From the NCBI RefSeq assembly GCF_017497985.1, contig NZ_JAGDFV010000001.1, positions 248,001 to 312,000 of the forward strand: a stretch of 64,000 nt of DNA, in the 5' to 3' direction. Shown piece after piece: positions 14,231 through 25,344 of this stretch. Position 1 is the stretch's first letter. Each line of letters begins with the position of its first letter. Origin of the DNA: Meiothermus sp. CFH 77666 (GTDB lineage: Bacteria > Deinococcota > Deinococci > Deinococcales > Thermaceae). Position numbers and translations under genes: made by a program. The notes under the pieces were generated by a model, which was not told where the DNA came from, did no database searches, and saw only the letters and a list, made by a program, of their open reading frames with translations.

Positions 14231-14967
14231 TTGTTGCAGCCCGTGCAATTGCACGGGCTAGTTGCTTCATTTGTATGGACACAACTATTGCAGGGAGGAT
14301 AGCTCAATTTGCGGAAGTGACATTTTGGTTATACTTGGCCATCGGATTATTCGTTTTCTGGGGGTATAGCTTCTTTCTCAAGGATAGCAAGCTACTGTTT
14401 CCCATATTCCGTCGTCCCACGCTGAGTGGTGCCTTACTGCTGATTTTTGTGTGGTTTCTGGACGGGTTGTCGTCCTTTATGGCTAAGAGACTTGTAGAGA
14501 ACACCGTATCAGAAGGCGCACTTGCTACAGTAATCGCTAAACCCCTTGCTTGGCACGTATTACTCCACTCATCTGTTGAAGAACTTGCCAGAGGCGGTTT
14601 TTACCAGCTATTTGCATCGCTAACCCTTGTGGGTGTTTGGCTCAATTCCTTTCTTTTCGGTGTTGCACACCTGTCTGGAAGAACCGTTGAAATTGCCAAT
14701 CATCCACTTATTCTGTTGTTTTTACCCCTGAGCAGCTTTGCTACTGGTTTATCTCTCTTGGCAGTTATTATGCGAATGGGGTTGGTGTGGGCAATACTGC
14801 TGCATTTTGCCGTCAACACAGTTCGGTTTGTGGTGATCACTGAAAATATCGTAGTGAACTATTTACTGTTCTTTGCAAGCGTACTTTGTTTGCTGTGGAT
14901 TGGTAGCCTAAACCTTAGAAAAGCAATCTTTGATCAGAGGGTACAAGAAAAAGATTTAGACCCTTGA
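14212..14967 (+). CDS. CPBP-family intramembrane metalloprotease (CAAX/Abi type)
   Basis: The frame encodes up to 251 residues with about six to eight hydrophobic segments. It carries the three CPBP motifs: EELARGG (the EExxxR-type glutamates, here with Arg at the fifth position), FLFGVAHLS (FxxxH) and HFAVN (HxxxN). CPBP proteins near bacteriocin genes act as immunity proteins or as processing proteases. ATG 14212 overlaps the peptide 2 gene and suggests translational coupling, but its first 21 residues cross a 22-bp palindrome; ATG 14275 is the other plausible start. From about 14260 the gene is visibly richer in A+T than its neighbours and contains no CTCGAG, which suggests acquisition by transfer. 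Confidence 0.8.
   Translation: MGGNAVVVAARAIARASCFICMDTTIAGRIAQFAEVTFWLYLAIGLFVFWGYSFFLKDSKLLFPIFRRPTLSGALLLIFVWFLDGLSSFMAKRLVENTVSEGALATVIAKPLAWHVLLHSSVEELARGGFYQLFASLTLVGVWLNSFLFGVAHLSGRTVEIANHPLILLFLPLSSFATGLSLLAVIMRMGLVWAILLHFAVNTVRFVVITENIVVNYLLFFASVLCLLWIGSLNLRKAIFDQRVQEKDLDP
14238..14259 (+). promoter_or_regulatory. 22-bp perfect palindrome between peptide 2 and the CPBP gene
   Basis: AGCCCGTGCAA is followed directly by its exact complement TTGCACGGGCT. In RNA it makes a 9-bp GC-rich stem with an AAUU loop, 7 bases after the peptide 2 stop. There is no U tract. A stabilising or processing hairpin that sets the ratio of precursor to CPBP protein is one reading; a dimeric operator is another. 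Confidence 0.65.
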
Positions 14968-14973
14968 TTACAA

Positions 14974-15233
14974 AGTCGTATAAATACCCGTACAAAGTGT
15001 CCATTGCAGCACGAACTATGCAGTACGCTCTTGCAAAAGCCGTAGCAGAAACCTTTTCGTTCCTCCCCTACCGTGTGGGAGAGGTTAGGTGGGGTTGCTG
15101 AGCAGCGACTTTGCGTAACCTGGTGGTTGGGGGCCTCACCCAATACCCTCCCCCACCCTCCCTACGTGGTAGGGAGGGGGCTCTATGTCAATCCCTCCCG
15201 GAAACCCGGAGGTGTACGGACATCTCTACGACG
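14974..15233 (+). repeat. Dispersed repeat B, copy 1 (260 bp)
   Basis: It aligns without gaps to 47743-48002 in the same orientation; I count four mismatches. It begins 7 bases after the CPBP stop codon. It contains a 10-bp hairpin CCCTCCCTAC/GTAGGGAGGG (15156-15178) and a second, weaker one near 15064-15084. Short open frames inside it look non-genuine. Confidence 0.95.
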
Positions 15234-15308
15234 CTGTACTTACTCGCGCACCTCACCAGTATTCATGGCTTGCAAGGCTATACTCACATTGCACAACCCA
15301 TCGTACGA

Positions 15309-17839
<2,531 letters not shown>

Positions 17840-17885
17840 AGGCGTTCTTTTATGGCTGGAAGGGGGTCACGATCCGTGCATTCCC

Positions 17886-18068
17886 TTCTCTTATCTTTCT
17901 CGACTGCCAAACTATGCCAAGTTTCGAACGTTGTGTGCCTACAACATTCAGCAGTCGAGCCGGAATTAGCACCGTACAAAAAGGCCCTTGGTGATGAGCA
18001 AAGGCTTTTTTGTGGGTTGCTGCGACTTCGCAGGGCCGAATCCCTCCGCCGCTCTGGATAAAAGAACT
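17886..18068 (-). ncRNA. SAM-I (S-box) riboswitch
   Basis: The minus strand carries the S-box core in order: P1 5' strand TTCTTTTATCC, AGAGCGGCGGAGGGA, GGCCCTGCGAAG, GCAGCAACC, later GGTGCTAATTCC, and the closing strand GATAAGAGAA, which pairs with the 5' strand over 10 bp (one G-U). It lies between the metY promoter and metY and is expected to lower expression when S-adenosylmethionine is plentiful. The aptamer is about 183 bases, at the long end because of large P3/P4 regions. Confidence 0.93.
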
Positions 18069-18105
18069 TTTTGGTTGTGGCCGCGCCCCGGCGCGGATAT
18101 CAGTG

Positions 18106-18134
18106 AGTGTAGAGAGATGGGGGAATTCTGTCAA
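18106..18134 (-). promoter_or_regulatory. metY-metX promoter
   Basis: TTGACA (18134-18129) and TACACT (18111-18106) on the minus strand have 17-base spacing. Transcription would start near 18099, about 30 bases before the riboswitch. Confidence 0.85.
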
Positions 18135-18494
18135 CCCGTAGTGCTAAGCAGGGTGTGTCCATGATTCAACCAAAGTCAAAACCAACCCGCAACGTAGCCT
18201 CACTTGATGTGATTTGCTTAGCGAATGCCGAATCTCGCAGCGCACAACGAGCAGCGTAAGTGGGGTATTGTGTACGACCTCGAGGCTTGGGTTGAAATGA
18301 TTTGACGAAGCTCCTACGGCACAAACGGTTTTTCTGCTAGAGCATGACTACTTATTGATGACAGCCCCCAAGGGGGTTGAGGGATTTGCGGTTTGGGTCG
18401 ATTTTGGGATACGCCCTGTTCAACAGACGGCCACTGTTGTGGTCAGGCGAAGGTTTTCTTGGAGCCGGATGGCTCAAAATATGTGAAGAGCACT
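18135..18494. other. Intergenic region without recognised gene
   Basis: I see no convincing coding frame, RNA gene or repeat copy in these 360 bases. They separate the metY promoter from the 3' end of the MocA-like gene. A degraded sequence is possible. Confidence 0.5.
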
Positions 18495-19403
18495 CTAATC
18501 GGCCTGACCGCTTGCTGCCAGGGCCGCCAGGCTGGCTCTGCGGATCAATCCAAGGTAAGCAGCCGGGGCACGGGCCGGGCCCACGATAACCCCCTGTACG
18601 CCCCGGTAACTTCGGGGTAGCTGGAGCCAGCGGGTTTCACTCTTCGCGGCCAGCAACAGCAGCCCAGGCGCCAGCCAGGGCACTGTTTCTGAAGCCAGAG
18701 CCGCATCCACCCGTGATTGTATTGCCGAGGCCGGGACATCCTCATGGGGGATGGGCACAAATGATTCGTTAGCCCAGCTCAGTTTATGGGCCAGGTCGTG
18801 GAAGGTCTGCCAGTCGTCAATATCAATAAACCAGGGCCCAGCACCCCATTCAACCCGTTCAATCTTTTCTTGATGGGCCTTCAAGACCGCCCGGGCACCT
18901 AGATCGCCGCGAAGCTTTAGAACATCTGGAAAAAGCATCCTGGACAAAAAAACGGGCGGGCGTATCTGGCCCTGTTCACTGGCCGCCACCGCGAGCGCTC
19001 GAGGGTCGCGGTGCTGGATAGCCTGCTTGAGCTGTGCGAGTTTTTCCGGTGTTAGGGCGGGCATGTCGGCCAGAAACACCAGAACCCCCTGGGCCTCGGC
19101 GAGTACCCGCATACCCGCTTTCAGAGAGGTGCTCTGGCCGAATCGGTAATGGCGGTTCAGGACGGTGAGAACCCTGCAGCCCAGTTCGGGCGGCTGCCCT
19201 TCCAACCAGCGCTCCACTGCATACCGTGCAACCCTGGCCTCGCGACCCAAAACCACTGCAACTCGGCCATCGGCTACACGCGCAGCATGCTCCAGTACCC
19301 GAGTCAACAGGATATGGCCCTCCCCGGCGGGCAGCAGGAACTTGGGAACCCCAAACCTCGAGGCCCTGCCGGCAGAGAGCACGATCGCGTCAATCGGTGG
19401 CAT
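18495..19403 (-). CDS. MocA-like molybdenum-cofactor nucleotidyltransferase
   Basis: The protein (302 residues from ATG 19403) starts with the nucleotidyltransferase motif DAIVLSAGRASRFGVPKFLLP and has FLADMPALTP, the metal-binding Asp motif of the MobA/MocA/GlmU fold. MocA-type enzymes attach CMP to molybdopterin, making the dinucleotide form needed by the CO dehydrogenase/xanthine dehydrogenase family, whose genes are divergently transcribed next door. This context supports the role. A longer frame to 19526 exists, but its extra N-terminus is low-complexity and unlike the family. The C-terminal 100 residues are less typical and may be an extra domain. Confidence 0.8.
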   Translation of the reverse strand: MPPIDAIVLSAGRASRFGVPKFLLPAGEGHILLTRVLEHAARVADGRVAVVLGREARVARYAVERWLEGQPPELGCRVLTVLNRHYRFGQSTSLKAGMRVLAEAQGVLVFLADMPALTPEKLAQLKQAIQHRDPRALAVAASEQGQIRPPVFLSRMLFPDVLKLRGDLGARAVLKAHQEKIERVEWGAGPWFIDIDDWQTFHDLAHKLSWANESFVPIPHEDVPASAIQSRVDAALASETVPWLAPGLLLLAAKSETRWLQLPRSYRGVQGVIVGPARAPAAYLGLIRRASLAALAASGQAD

Positions 19404-19695
19404 ATGCGGGGTATTCGCCGAGAAAGCAGGTCGGGGTAGGTTAGGTAGTCTGGCTAAAAAAGCTGAGCCTTCCGAAAAACTTTCAGGCGATCCACAAATC
19501 AAAATAACACTGCCAGGACTCTGCACCCTTCGGAGGTTAACCTTTCAGAATCCGCAAGACCCCTCCCACAAGACTACCCTTTGCTTAGACGAAGCCGGAG
19601 GTCTGGTGCAAACTGTAATCTCCAGCATGCTCAAGCGGGCTACAAGGTTTTAGATTAGCGGTGCTTGTCAAAAGCAAAAAGGGAGGTTGGACTGC

Positions 19696-20574
19696 ATGAT
19701 ACCTGCGGCCTTTGAGTACAAACGCCCTATGTCCCTCGAGGAGGCCATTAGCCACCTGGCTGAACATGGCTACGATGCCAGGGTGCTGGCCGGGGGGCAA
19801 AGCCTGATCCCGGCCATGCGCTACCGCCTGGCCCAACCCTCCGTGCTGGTGGATATCAACAAACTCCCCAACCTGGGATATCTCAGTGAAGAAAACGGGA
19901 TGCTTCGCATGGGTGCACTCGTACGTGACACCGATGTAGAGTTCAACAAACACATCCAGAGCAGGTATCATCTGATTAGCGATGTTTCGAGGGTGGTGGC
20001 CGACCCCATCGTGCGCTTCCGGGGTACGGTAGTAGGTTCGCTCTGCCACAACGACCCCTCCGGCGACTGGGCCGCTGCCGCGATTGCAGCACGAGCCCAG
20101 ATGGTTATCCAGGGCAAAAATGGGTCTCGAGTTGAAGCCATTGATCAATTTTTAGTGGACAGCTTCGCTACCTCCATTGGCGAAGGGGAAATGGCGATTG
20201 AAGCACGCTTTCCAACTCCTAACGCCCTCACTTCGGGCGCCTACGAAAAAATTGAACGCAAGGTCGGTGATTACGCCACCGCTGCTGCCGCCGTGCAGAT
20301 CGAGCTCAACCCCGATGGAACCATCAAAGAGGCCGGCATCGGCATCACGGCGGTAGCGCATATGGCGCTGAGGGTGGTGGAGGGCGAAAAGCTGTTGCGG
20401 GGTCAGAAGCCCACGCTCGAGCTGATCCGGGCCGCCGCCGAGGAGGCCCGCAAAATCGCCAACCCCAACCCCGACGCACGGGGGTCTGCGGAGTACAAGA
20501 AAGACATGGCCCGGGTACTGGTGGGCCGGGGTCTGATCAAGGCCCTGCGGCGCTTGAATGTGGTAGTGGCCTGA
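19696..20574 (+). CDS. coxM: CO dehydrogenase medium (FAD) subunit
   Basis: This 292-residue subunit has the FAD-binding AGGQSLIPAMRYRLAQP motif near residues 33-50 and RGTVVGSLCHNDPSGDW, the second FAD motif (usually T-x-GG-x-x-x-H). The C-terminal CO dehydrogenase flavoprotein domain follows. ATG 19696 has GGGAGG 9 bases upstream; TTG 19687 is also in frame. It passes electrons from the iron-sulfur subunit to the respiratory chain. It is first of the M-S-L gene order typical of form I CO dehydrogenase. Confidence 0.93.
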   Translation: MIPAAFEYKRPMSLEEAISHLAEHGYDARVLAGGQSLIPAMRYRLAQPSVLVDINKLPNLGYLSEENGMLRMGALVRDTDVEFNKHIQSRYHLISDVSRVVADPIVRFRGTVVGSLCHNDPSGDWAAAAIAARAQMVIQGKNGSRVEAIDQFLVDSFATSIGEGEMAIEARFPTPNALTSGAYEKIERKVGDYATAAAAVQIELNPDGTIKEAGIGITAVAHMALRVVEGEKLLRGQKPTLELIRAAAEEARKIANPNPDARGSAEYKKDMARVLVGRGLIKALRRLNVVVA

Positions 20575-20592
20575 CGACGCTAGGGAGAAAGC

Positions 20593-21081
20593 ATGGAAAT
20601 CACCCTGAAAATCAATGGTGTTGAAAAGAAGCTAAACGTAGAACCCCGCACCCTGCTGGCCCACGCCATTCGCGATGCAGGGCTCACCGGCACCCACATC
20701 GGCTGCGATAGCTCGTCGTGTGGGGTGTGTACGGTGGTGCTCGACGGCAAAACCGCCGTGAAGAGCTGCACCATGTTTGCAGTGATGGCCGAGGGGCACG
20801 AAATCACCACCATCGAAGGCATGGCCCAGGGCGGAAAGCTACACCCCCTGCAGCAAGCCTTTTACGATCAACACGGCTTGCAGTGCGGCTACTGCACCCC
20901 CGGCATGATTATGGCGGCACATGTACTACTGCAGCACAACCCCAACCCCACGGAAGAGGAGATTCGCTTTGGGCTCTCGGGCAACCTCTGCCGTTGTACG
21001 GGCTATCAGAACATCGTCAAGGCGGTGCAACAGGCTGCCCAGATGTTGCAGCAACCCGCAGGCGCCGCCGCAGACGATTAA
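20593..21081 (+). CDS. coxS: CO dehydrogenase small (2x[2Fe-2S]) subunit
   Basis: The 162-residue subunit has the plant-ferredoxin-type cluster motif [15 protein letters not shown] with a distant Cys (VKSC), and the C-terminal four-helix [2Fe-2S] motifs CGYCTPGM and GNLCRCTGY. Start ATG 20593 has AGGGAGAA upstream. It relays electrons from the molybdenum site to the FAD of CoxM. It sits 18 bases after coxM. Confidence 0.96.
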   Translation: MEITLKINGVEKKLNVEPRTLLAHAIRDAGLTGTHIGCDSSSCGVCTVVLDGKTAVKSCTMFAVMAEGHEITTIEGMAQGGKLHPLQQAFYDQHGLQCGYCTPGMIMAAHVLLQHNPNPTEEEIRFGLSGNLCRCTGYQNIVKAVQQAAQMLQQPAGAAADD

Positions 21082-21140
21082 TCGTCACAGGGCAAATAGC
21101 TATCGGCCATCTGCTATCAGCACGACTGAAAGGAGCACCA

Positions 21141-23540
21141 ATGGCAGTGGAAACTCCAAACCTCGAGCCCAAGGGTATCCAGGGGATTGGCAAGGCCATC
21201 AAACGCAAGGAAGACCCACGCTTCATCGTGGGCAAGGGCAACTACCTCGACGACATTAACCTACCCGGCATGTTGTACATGGCCCTGGTGCATAGCCCCT
21301 ACGCCCACGCCAGGATTCTGAACATAGACGCCTCCGAAGCCCTCAAAATCCCCGGGGTCAAGGCGGTTATCACCGCAAAAGACCTCGCAGCCGCCGGTCT
21401 TTCCTGGATTCCCACCCTGGCCGGCGACAAACAGATGGTGCTGGCCGATGGCAAGGTGCTCTACCAGTACCAGGAGGTCGCGGCAGTTTATGCCGAGACC
21501 CGCCAGGCCGCCGCCGACGGCGCCGCTGCCGTGCAGGTAGAATACGAGCCTTTGCCGGTGGTGGTAGACCCCTATAAGGCCACCGCCCCCGATGCCCCGG
21601 TCTTGCGCGAGGACATCAAGGGCAACATGACGGGTGCGCATGGCCCCCGCCGTCACGATAACCACATCTGGACCTGGAATGTGGGCTCCAAAGACGAGAC
21701 CGAAAAAGCCCTGGCGGCCTCTGAGGTCCGCATCAAGCAGCACATGGTCTACCCCCGTAGCCACCCGGCTCCCTTGGAGCCTTGCGGCTGCATCGGCGAT
21801 ATGAACAAGGCCACCGGACGGCTCACGGTCTACATGACCACCCAGGCCCCCCACGCCATCCGCACGGTGCTCTCGCTGGTGACCAAAATCCCCGAGAACA
21901 ACATCCGGGTCATCTCGCCCGATATTGGGGGTGGGTTCGGCAACAAGGTGCCGGTTTATCCGGGCTACGTGTGCGCCATCGTGGGTAGCATCGTGCTGGG
22001 AGCGCCGGTGAAGTGGGTCGAGACCCGCACCGAGAACCTCACCACCACCGGCTTCGCCCGCGACTTCCACATGGACATCGAGATCGGGGCCACCAAAGAC
22101 GGAAAGGTGACGGCCATGAAGGTCTATACCCTGGCCGACCACGGAGCCTTCGATGCCGCCGCCGACCCCAGCAAGTACCCGGCAGGGCTGTTCTCCATCT
22201 GCACCGGCTCCTACGACTTCCAGAAAGCCTACGCCGAGGTGGAGGCGGTTTACACCAACAAAGCCCCCGGTGGGGTGGCCTACCGCTGCTCGTTCCGCGT
22301 GACCGAGGCCAGCTACCTGATCGAGCGCAGCATGGATGTGCTGGCGCACGAACTCAAAATGGACCCCGCCGAGCTGCGGCTCAAGAACTTCATCCAGCCT
22401 TCCCAGTTTCCCTACCCCTCGACGCTAGGCTGGACCTACGACTCGGGCGATTACGAGAAAACCCTTAAGGTAGCCCTCGAGCGCATTGGCTACGCCGAGC
22501 TGCGCAAGGAACAGGCCGAGAAACGGGCCAAAGGTGAGCTGATGGGCATTGGCATCTCCACCTTCACCGAAATTGTGGGAGCCGGGCCTAGCAAGGACTT
22601 CGACATCCTGGGCATCAAGATGTTCGACGGGGCCGAAATCCGCGTACACCCCTCGGGTTCGGCCATCGTGCGGGCGGGCACCCGCCACCAGGGCCAGGGC
22701 CACGAGACCACCTGGGCGCAGATTGTCTCCGAGGAACTGGGCCTGGATGTGGACAAAATTATCGTGGAGGAGGGCGACACCGACACCGCCCCCTACGGCC
22801 TGGGCACCTATGCCAGCCGCTCCACCCCCACTGCGGGGGGTGCCATGGCGCTGGCCGCCCGGCGCATCCGCGAGAAGGCCAAAAAGATTGCGGCACACCT
22901 GCTGGAAGTGGGCGAAAGCGATGTGGAGTGGGTGGACAAAAAGTTCGTGGTCAAGGGCGTGCCCGGCAAGAGCGTGACCATGAACGAGGTGGCCTTTGCG
23001 GCCTACACCAACCTGCCCCCAGGTCTGGAGCCAGGATTGGAGACCACCTACTACTACGACCCCCCCAACCTGACCTTCCCCCACGGGGCCTACATCTGCG
23101 TGGTGGACATTGACAAGGGCACTGGCGAGGTCAAGGTGCGGCGCTTTGTGGCCATTGATGACTGCGGCACCATCATCAACCCCATGATTGTGGAGGGGCA
23201 GGTACACGGCGGTCTGACCGAAGGCTTTGCCATTGCCTTCATGCAGGAAATCGCTTTCGACGAGCAGGGCAACCACCTCTCGTCGAACTTCACCGACTAC
23301 CTGCTGCCCACCGCACTCGAGACCCCCAGATGGGAAACCGGCCACACCGTGACCCCCAGCCCACACCACCCCATCGGGGCCAAGGGGGTGGGCGAGTCGC
23401 CCACGGTAGGTAGCCCGGCGGCCTTTGTAAATGCTGTGGTGGACGCACTGGCCCACCTGGGGGTGCGTCACATTGACATGCCCATCACCCGCGAAAAGGT
23501 CTGGAAGGTACTGCGGCAGGCCGGGGTGGATTCGTTCTAG
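21141..23540 (+). CDS. coxL: Aerobic CO dehydrogenase large (Mo) subunit, form I
   Basis: The 799-residue catalytic subunit contains VAYRCSFRV: the AYxCSFR active-site loop that distinguishes true form I CoxL from form II (AYRGAGR) and from xanthine dehydrogenases. The copper-binding Cys is residue 383. GVGES near the C-terminus carries the catalytic Glu752, and GGGFGNK and GQGHETTW are cofactor-binding motifs. It oxidises CO to CO2 at a Mo-Cu site. Start ATG 21141 has AAAGGAG 6 bases upstream; the frame is open further upstream through coxS in another frame, but that part is not protein-like. An AGC/TAT-rich spacer separates it from coxS. Confidence 0.97.
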   Translation: MAVETPNLEPKGIQGIGKAIKRKEDPRFIVGKGNYLDDINLPGMLYMALVHSPYAHARILNIDASEALKIPGVKAVITAKDLAAAGLSWIPTLAGDKQMVLADGKVLYQYQEVAAVYAETRQAAADGAAAVQVEYEPLPVVVDPYKATAPDAPVLREDIKGNMTGAHGPRRHDNHIWTWNVGSKDETEKALAASEVRIKQHMVYPRSHPAPLEPCGCIGDMNKATGRLTVYMTTQAPHAIRTVLSLVTKIPENNIRVISPDIGGGFGNKVPVYPGYVCAIVGSIVLGAPVKWVETRTENLTTTGFARDFHMDIEIGATKDGKVTAMKVYTLADHGAFDAAADPSKYPAGLFSICTGSYDFQKAYAEVEAVYTNKAPGGVAYRCSFRVTEASYLIERSMDVLAHELKMDPAELRLKNFIQPSQFPYPSTLGWTYDSGDYEKTLKVALERIGYAELRKEQAEKRAKGELMGIGISTFTEIVGAGPSKDFDILGIKMFDGAEIRVHPSGSAIVRAGTRHQGQGHETTWAQIVSEELGLDVDKIIVEEGDTDTAPYGLGTYASRSTPTAGGAMALAARRIREKAKKIAAHLLEVGESDVEWVDKKFVVKGVPGKSVTMNEVAFAAYTNLPPGLEPGLETTYYYDPPNLTFPHGAYICVVDIDKGTGEVKVRRFVAIDDCGTIINPMIVEGQVHGGLTEGFAIAFMQEIAFDEQGNHLSSNFTDYLLPTALETPRWETGHTVTPSPHHPIGAKGVGESPTVGSPAAFVNAVVDALAHLGVRHIDMPITREKVWKVLRQAGVDSF

Positions 23541-23635
23541 CAAGAAACGCCGATAGCCTATAGCTCATGGCATATAGCAAACAAGATGGGTTTTGCTATC
23601 AGCTATCAGCTATAGACAATCTCTGAGGTTAGCGC

Positions 23636-24085
23636 ATGAAACTCGAGTACAGCGGACAGGAAAAAGTACAAGCAAGCGCAGAAAAGGTCTGGAGCTTTAT
23701 CCAGGATCCGCAAAAAGTGGCCTCCTGCCTGCCCGACCTGAAATCGGTCGAGTTCAAGGACGATAAAAATATGGTCGCCACCGTGGGTGTTGCTGTGGGG
23801 CCAGTGCGGGGTTCGTTTAAGTTCAATATCGAACTCGACCCCCGTCCCGAAGAAAACAAAATGATGGTTCGTATCCGAGGTGGTGGGCTGGGTAGCGCGG
23901 TAGACCTGACCGCCAGCGCCGATATCAGCGGCCAGGAAGACCAGACCACCCTGCTCGACTGGAATGGCGTGGCCAGCGTAAGCGGCCCGGCGGCCACCGT
24001 GGGTGGGCGGGTGCTGGACGCCCAGGCTAAGCGGCTCATCGAGACCGTGTTTGCCAACATGGGCAAAAAGATGAGCGAAGTATAG
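23636..24085 (+). CDS. coxG: CoxG family protein (SRPBCC fold)
   Basis: A 149-residue START/SRPBCC-domain protein of the CO dehydrogenase subunit G family: EKVWSFIQDPQKVASCLPDLKS is the family N-terminus, and GRVLDAQAKRLIE the C-terminal helix. In Oligotropha-type bacteria CoxG helps attach CO dehydrogenase to the membrane; a carrier role for quinone has been proposed. This copy lacks the long C-terminal membrane anchor of some homologues. It is 95 bases after coxL. Confidence 0.9.
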   Translation: MKLEYSGQEKVQASAEKVWSFIQDPQKVASCLPDLKSVEFKDDKNMVATVGVAVGPVRGSFKFNIELDPRPEENKMMVRIRGGGLGSAVDLTASADISGQEDQTTLLDWNGVASVSGPAATVGGRVLDAQAKRLIETVFANMGKKMSEV

Positions 24086-24201
24086 CTTTCCGGGTCTGTG
24101 GTCTCAGGCAGAAACAGGGCGACTGGCCTTAGCCTGAGACCGCTGCATTTGTGACCAGCAAATGATTTTCCAAGCCCATCTGGCTTTACCCTGGAATTTA
24201 C

Positions 24202-25344
24202 ATGGATCTTTACAGCAAAATCGAGGAGCTGCGGCGCAGGGGGGAGTCCTTTGCGCTGGCTACGGTGGTTTCCCGGCAGGCGCCGGTTTCTTCCCACCTG
24301 GGCGATAAAGCCCTGGTGTTCGAGGACGGGCGTTTTGAGGGATATGTAGGGGGGGCCTGCTCCCGCGAGATTGTTCGCAAGCAGGCCCTCGAGGTCTTAC
24401 GGCTCGGCAAGCCGCGTCTGGTCAAAATCACCCCCGAGGCCGCCGCTAAGGTGGTGCTGGAACACGCCGATCAGGTGGTGATTCCCATGACCTGCGCCAG
24501 CGAAGGTGCGGTGGATGTTTACATCGAACCCCTGGTCGGAAAGGCCTGCCTGCTGGTGGTGGGCGGCTCCCAGATTGCCCTCACGACAGCGCAGATTGCG
24601 GCCCGGATGAACTACCGGGTCACGCTGGCCTGCGATATGCCAGAGCTGGCAGGGGTGAGCCTCGAGTCCGACATTCAGGTGCTGGACTGGCGCGATCTGG
24701 AGGGCTGGCTACCCCACCAGAACCCCGCCAAAACCAGCATCGTGGTGGCCTCGCAGGGCCATTACGACGAAGACGTACTGGCCCTCATTGCCAGGTGGAT
24801 GCCCCAGCCCGCCTACCTGGGCCTGGTCGCCAGCCGCAAACGCGGCGCTGCGGTGCTGGACAACCTCGAGATTCTGGGCGTCCCCAAAACCGCCTTGCCA
24901 GGGCTCAAATACCCCGCCGGCCTCGACCTCGGCGGACGCGGGCGCGACGAGGTAGCCATCTCGATCCTGGCCGAAATAATCCTGTACAAAAGCGGGAAGG
25001 CGTGGCCTGATAGCGCCGGGGTCGCAAAGGAGAAAATCCCTGTCAACGACCAGACCTCGAGCCAACCTTTGCCTTCCTCACCCCAAAACGACCCAACCGT
25101 CCTGAGAGAAATACAGCAGGTAGCATCCATCGCGGCGGAAATTTCAGCAGTTACCAGCACCCCTGCTGCCTACCCAACGCCCCTGCCTCCCGGAATGGCC
25201 ATAGACCCAACCAGTGGCGAAGTGCTGGAAATCGCCAGAGCGGTGAGCGCGGAGTATCAGGGCCAGACCTACTACTTCAGTTGCCCCAATTGCCGCGCCA
25301 AGTTCCTCAAGAACCCCGATAAATACCTGAAAGGCAAGGCATGA
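24202..25344 (+). CDS. coxF: XdhC/CoxF-type maturation factor fused to a YHS-like domain
   Basis: The 380-residue protein begins with the XdhC/CoxI N-terminal domain (RGESFALATVVSRQAPVSSH; GGACSREIVRKQAL, with the conserved Cys of this family) and a Rossmann domain (CLLVVGGSQIALTTAQIA; LVASRKRGA). XdhC-type factors bind the molybdenum cofactor and help insert or sulfurate it. After a Pro/Ser/Gln-rich linker (about 275-330) there is a C-terminal segment, MAIDPTSGEVLEI then YYFSCPNCRAKFLKNPDKYL, that matches the YHS domain; its usual first Cys (DPVCGM) is replaced by Ser-Gly. The fusion could bind metal, perhaps Cu. It overlaps the next gene by ATGA. Confidence 0.85.
   Translation: MDLYSKIEELRRRGESFALATVVSRQAPVSSHLGDKALVFEDGRFEGYVGGACSREIVRKQALEVLRLGKPRLVKITPEAAAKVVLEHADQVVIPMTCASEGAVDVYIEPLVGKACLLVVGGSQIALTTAQIAARMNYRVTLACDMPELAGVSLESDIQVLDWRDLEGWLPHQNPAKTSIVVASQGHYDEDVLALIARWMPQPAYLGLVASRKRGAAVLDNLEILGVPKTALPGLKYPAGLDLGGRGRDEVAISILAEIILYKSGKAWPDSAGVAKEKIPVNDQTSSQPLPSSPQNDPTVLREIQQVASIAAEISAVTSTPAAYPTPLPPGMAIDPTSGEVLEIARAVSAEYQGQTYYFSCPNCRAKFLKNPDKYLKGKA

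Noticed and set aside
20718-21140. Upstream extension of the coxL frame
   Set aside because: It overlaps coxS in another frame and reads as low-complexity Arg/His-rich sequence. ATG 21141 has a proper ribosome binding site and family-like N-terminus.
21261-22349. 362-codon open frame antisense to coxL
   Set aside because: Shadow of coxL, whose motifs run through the whole region.
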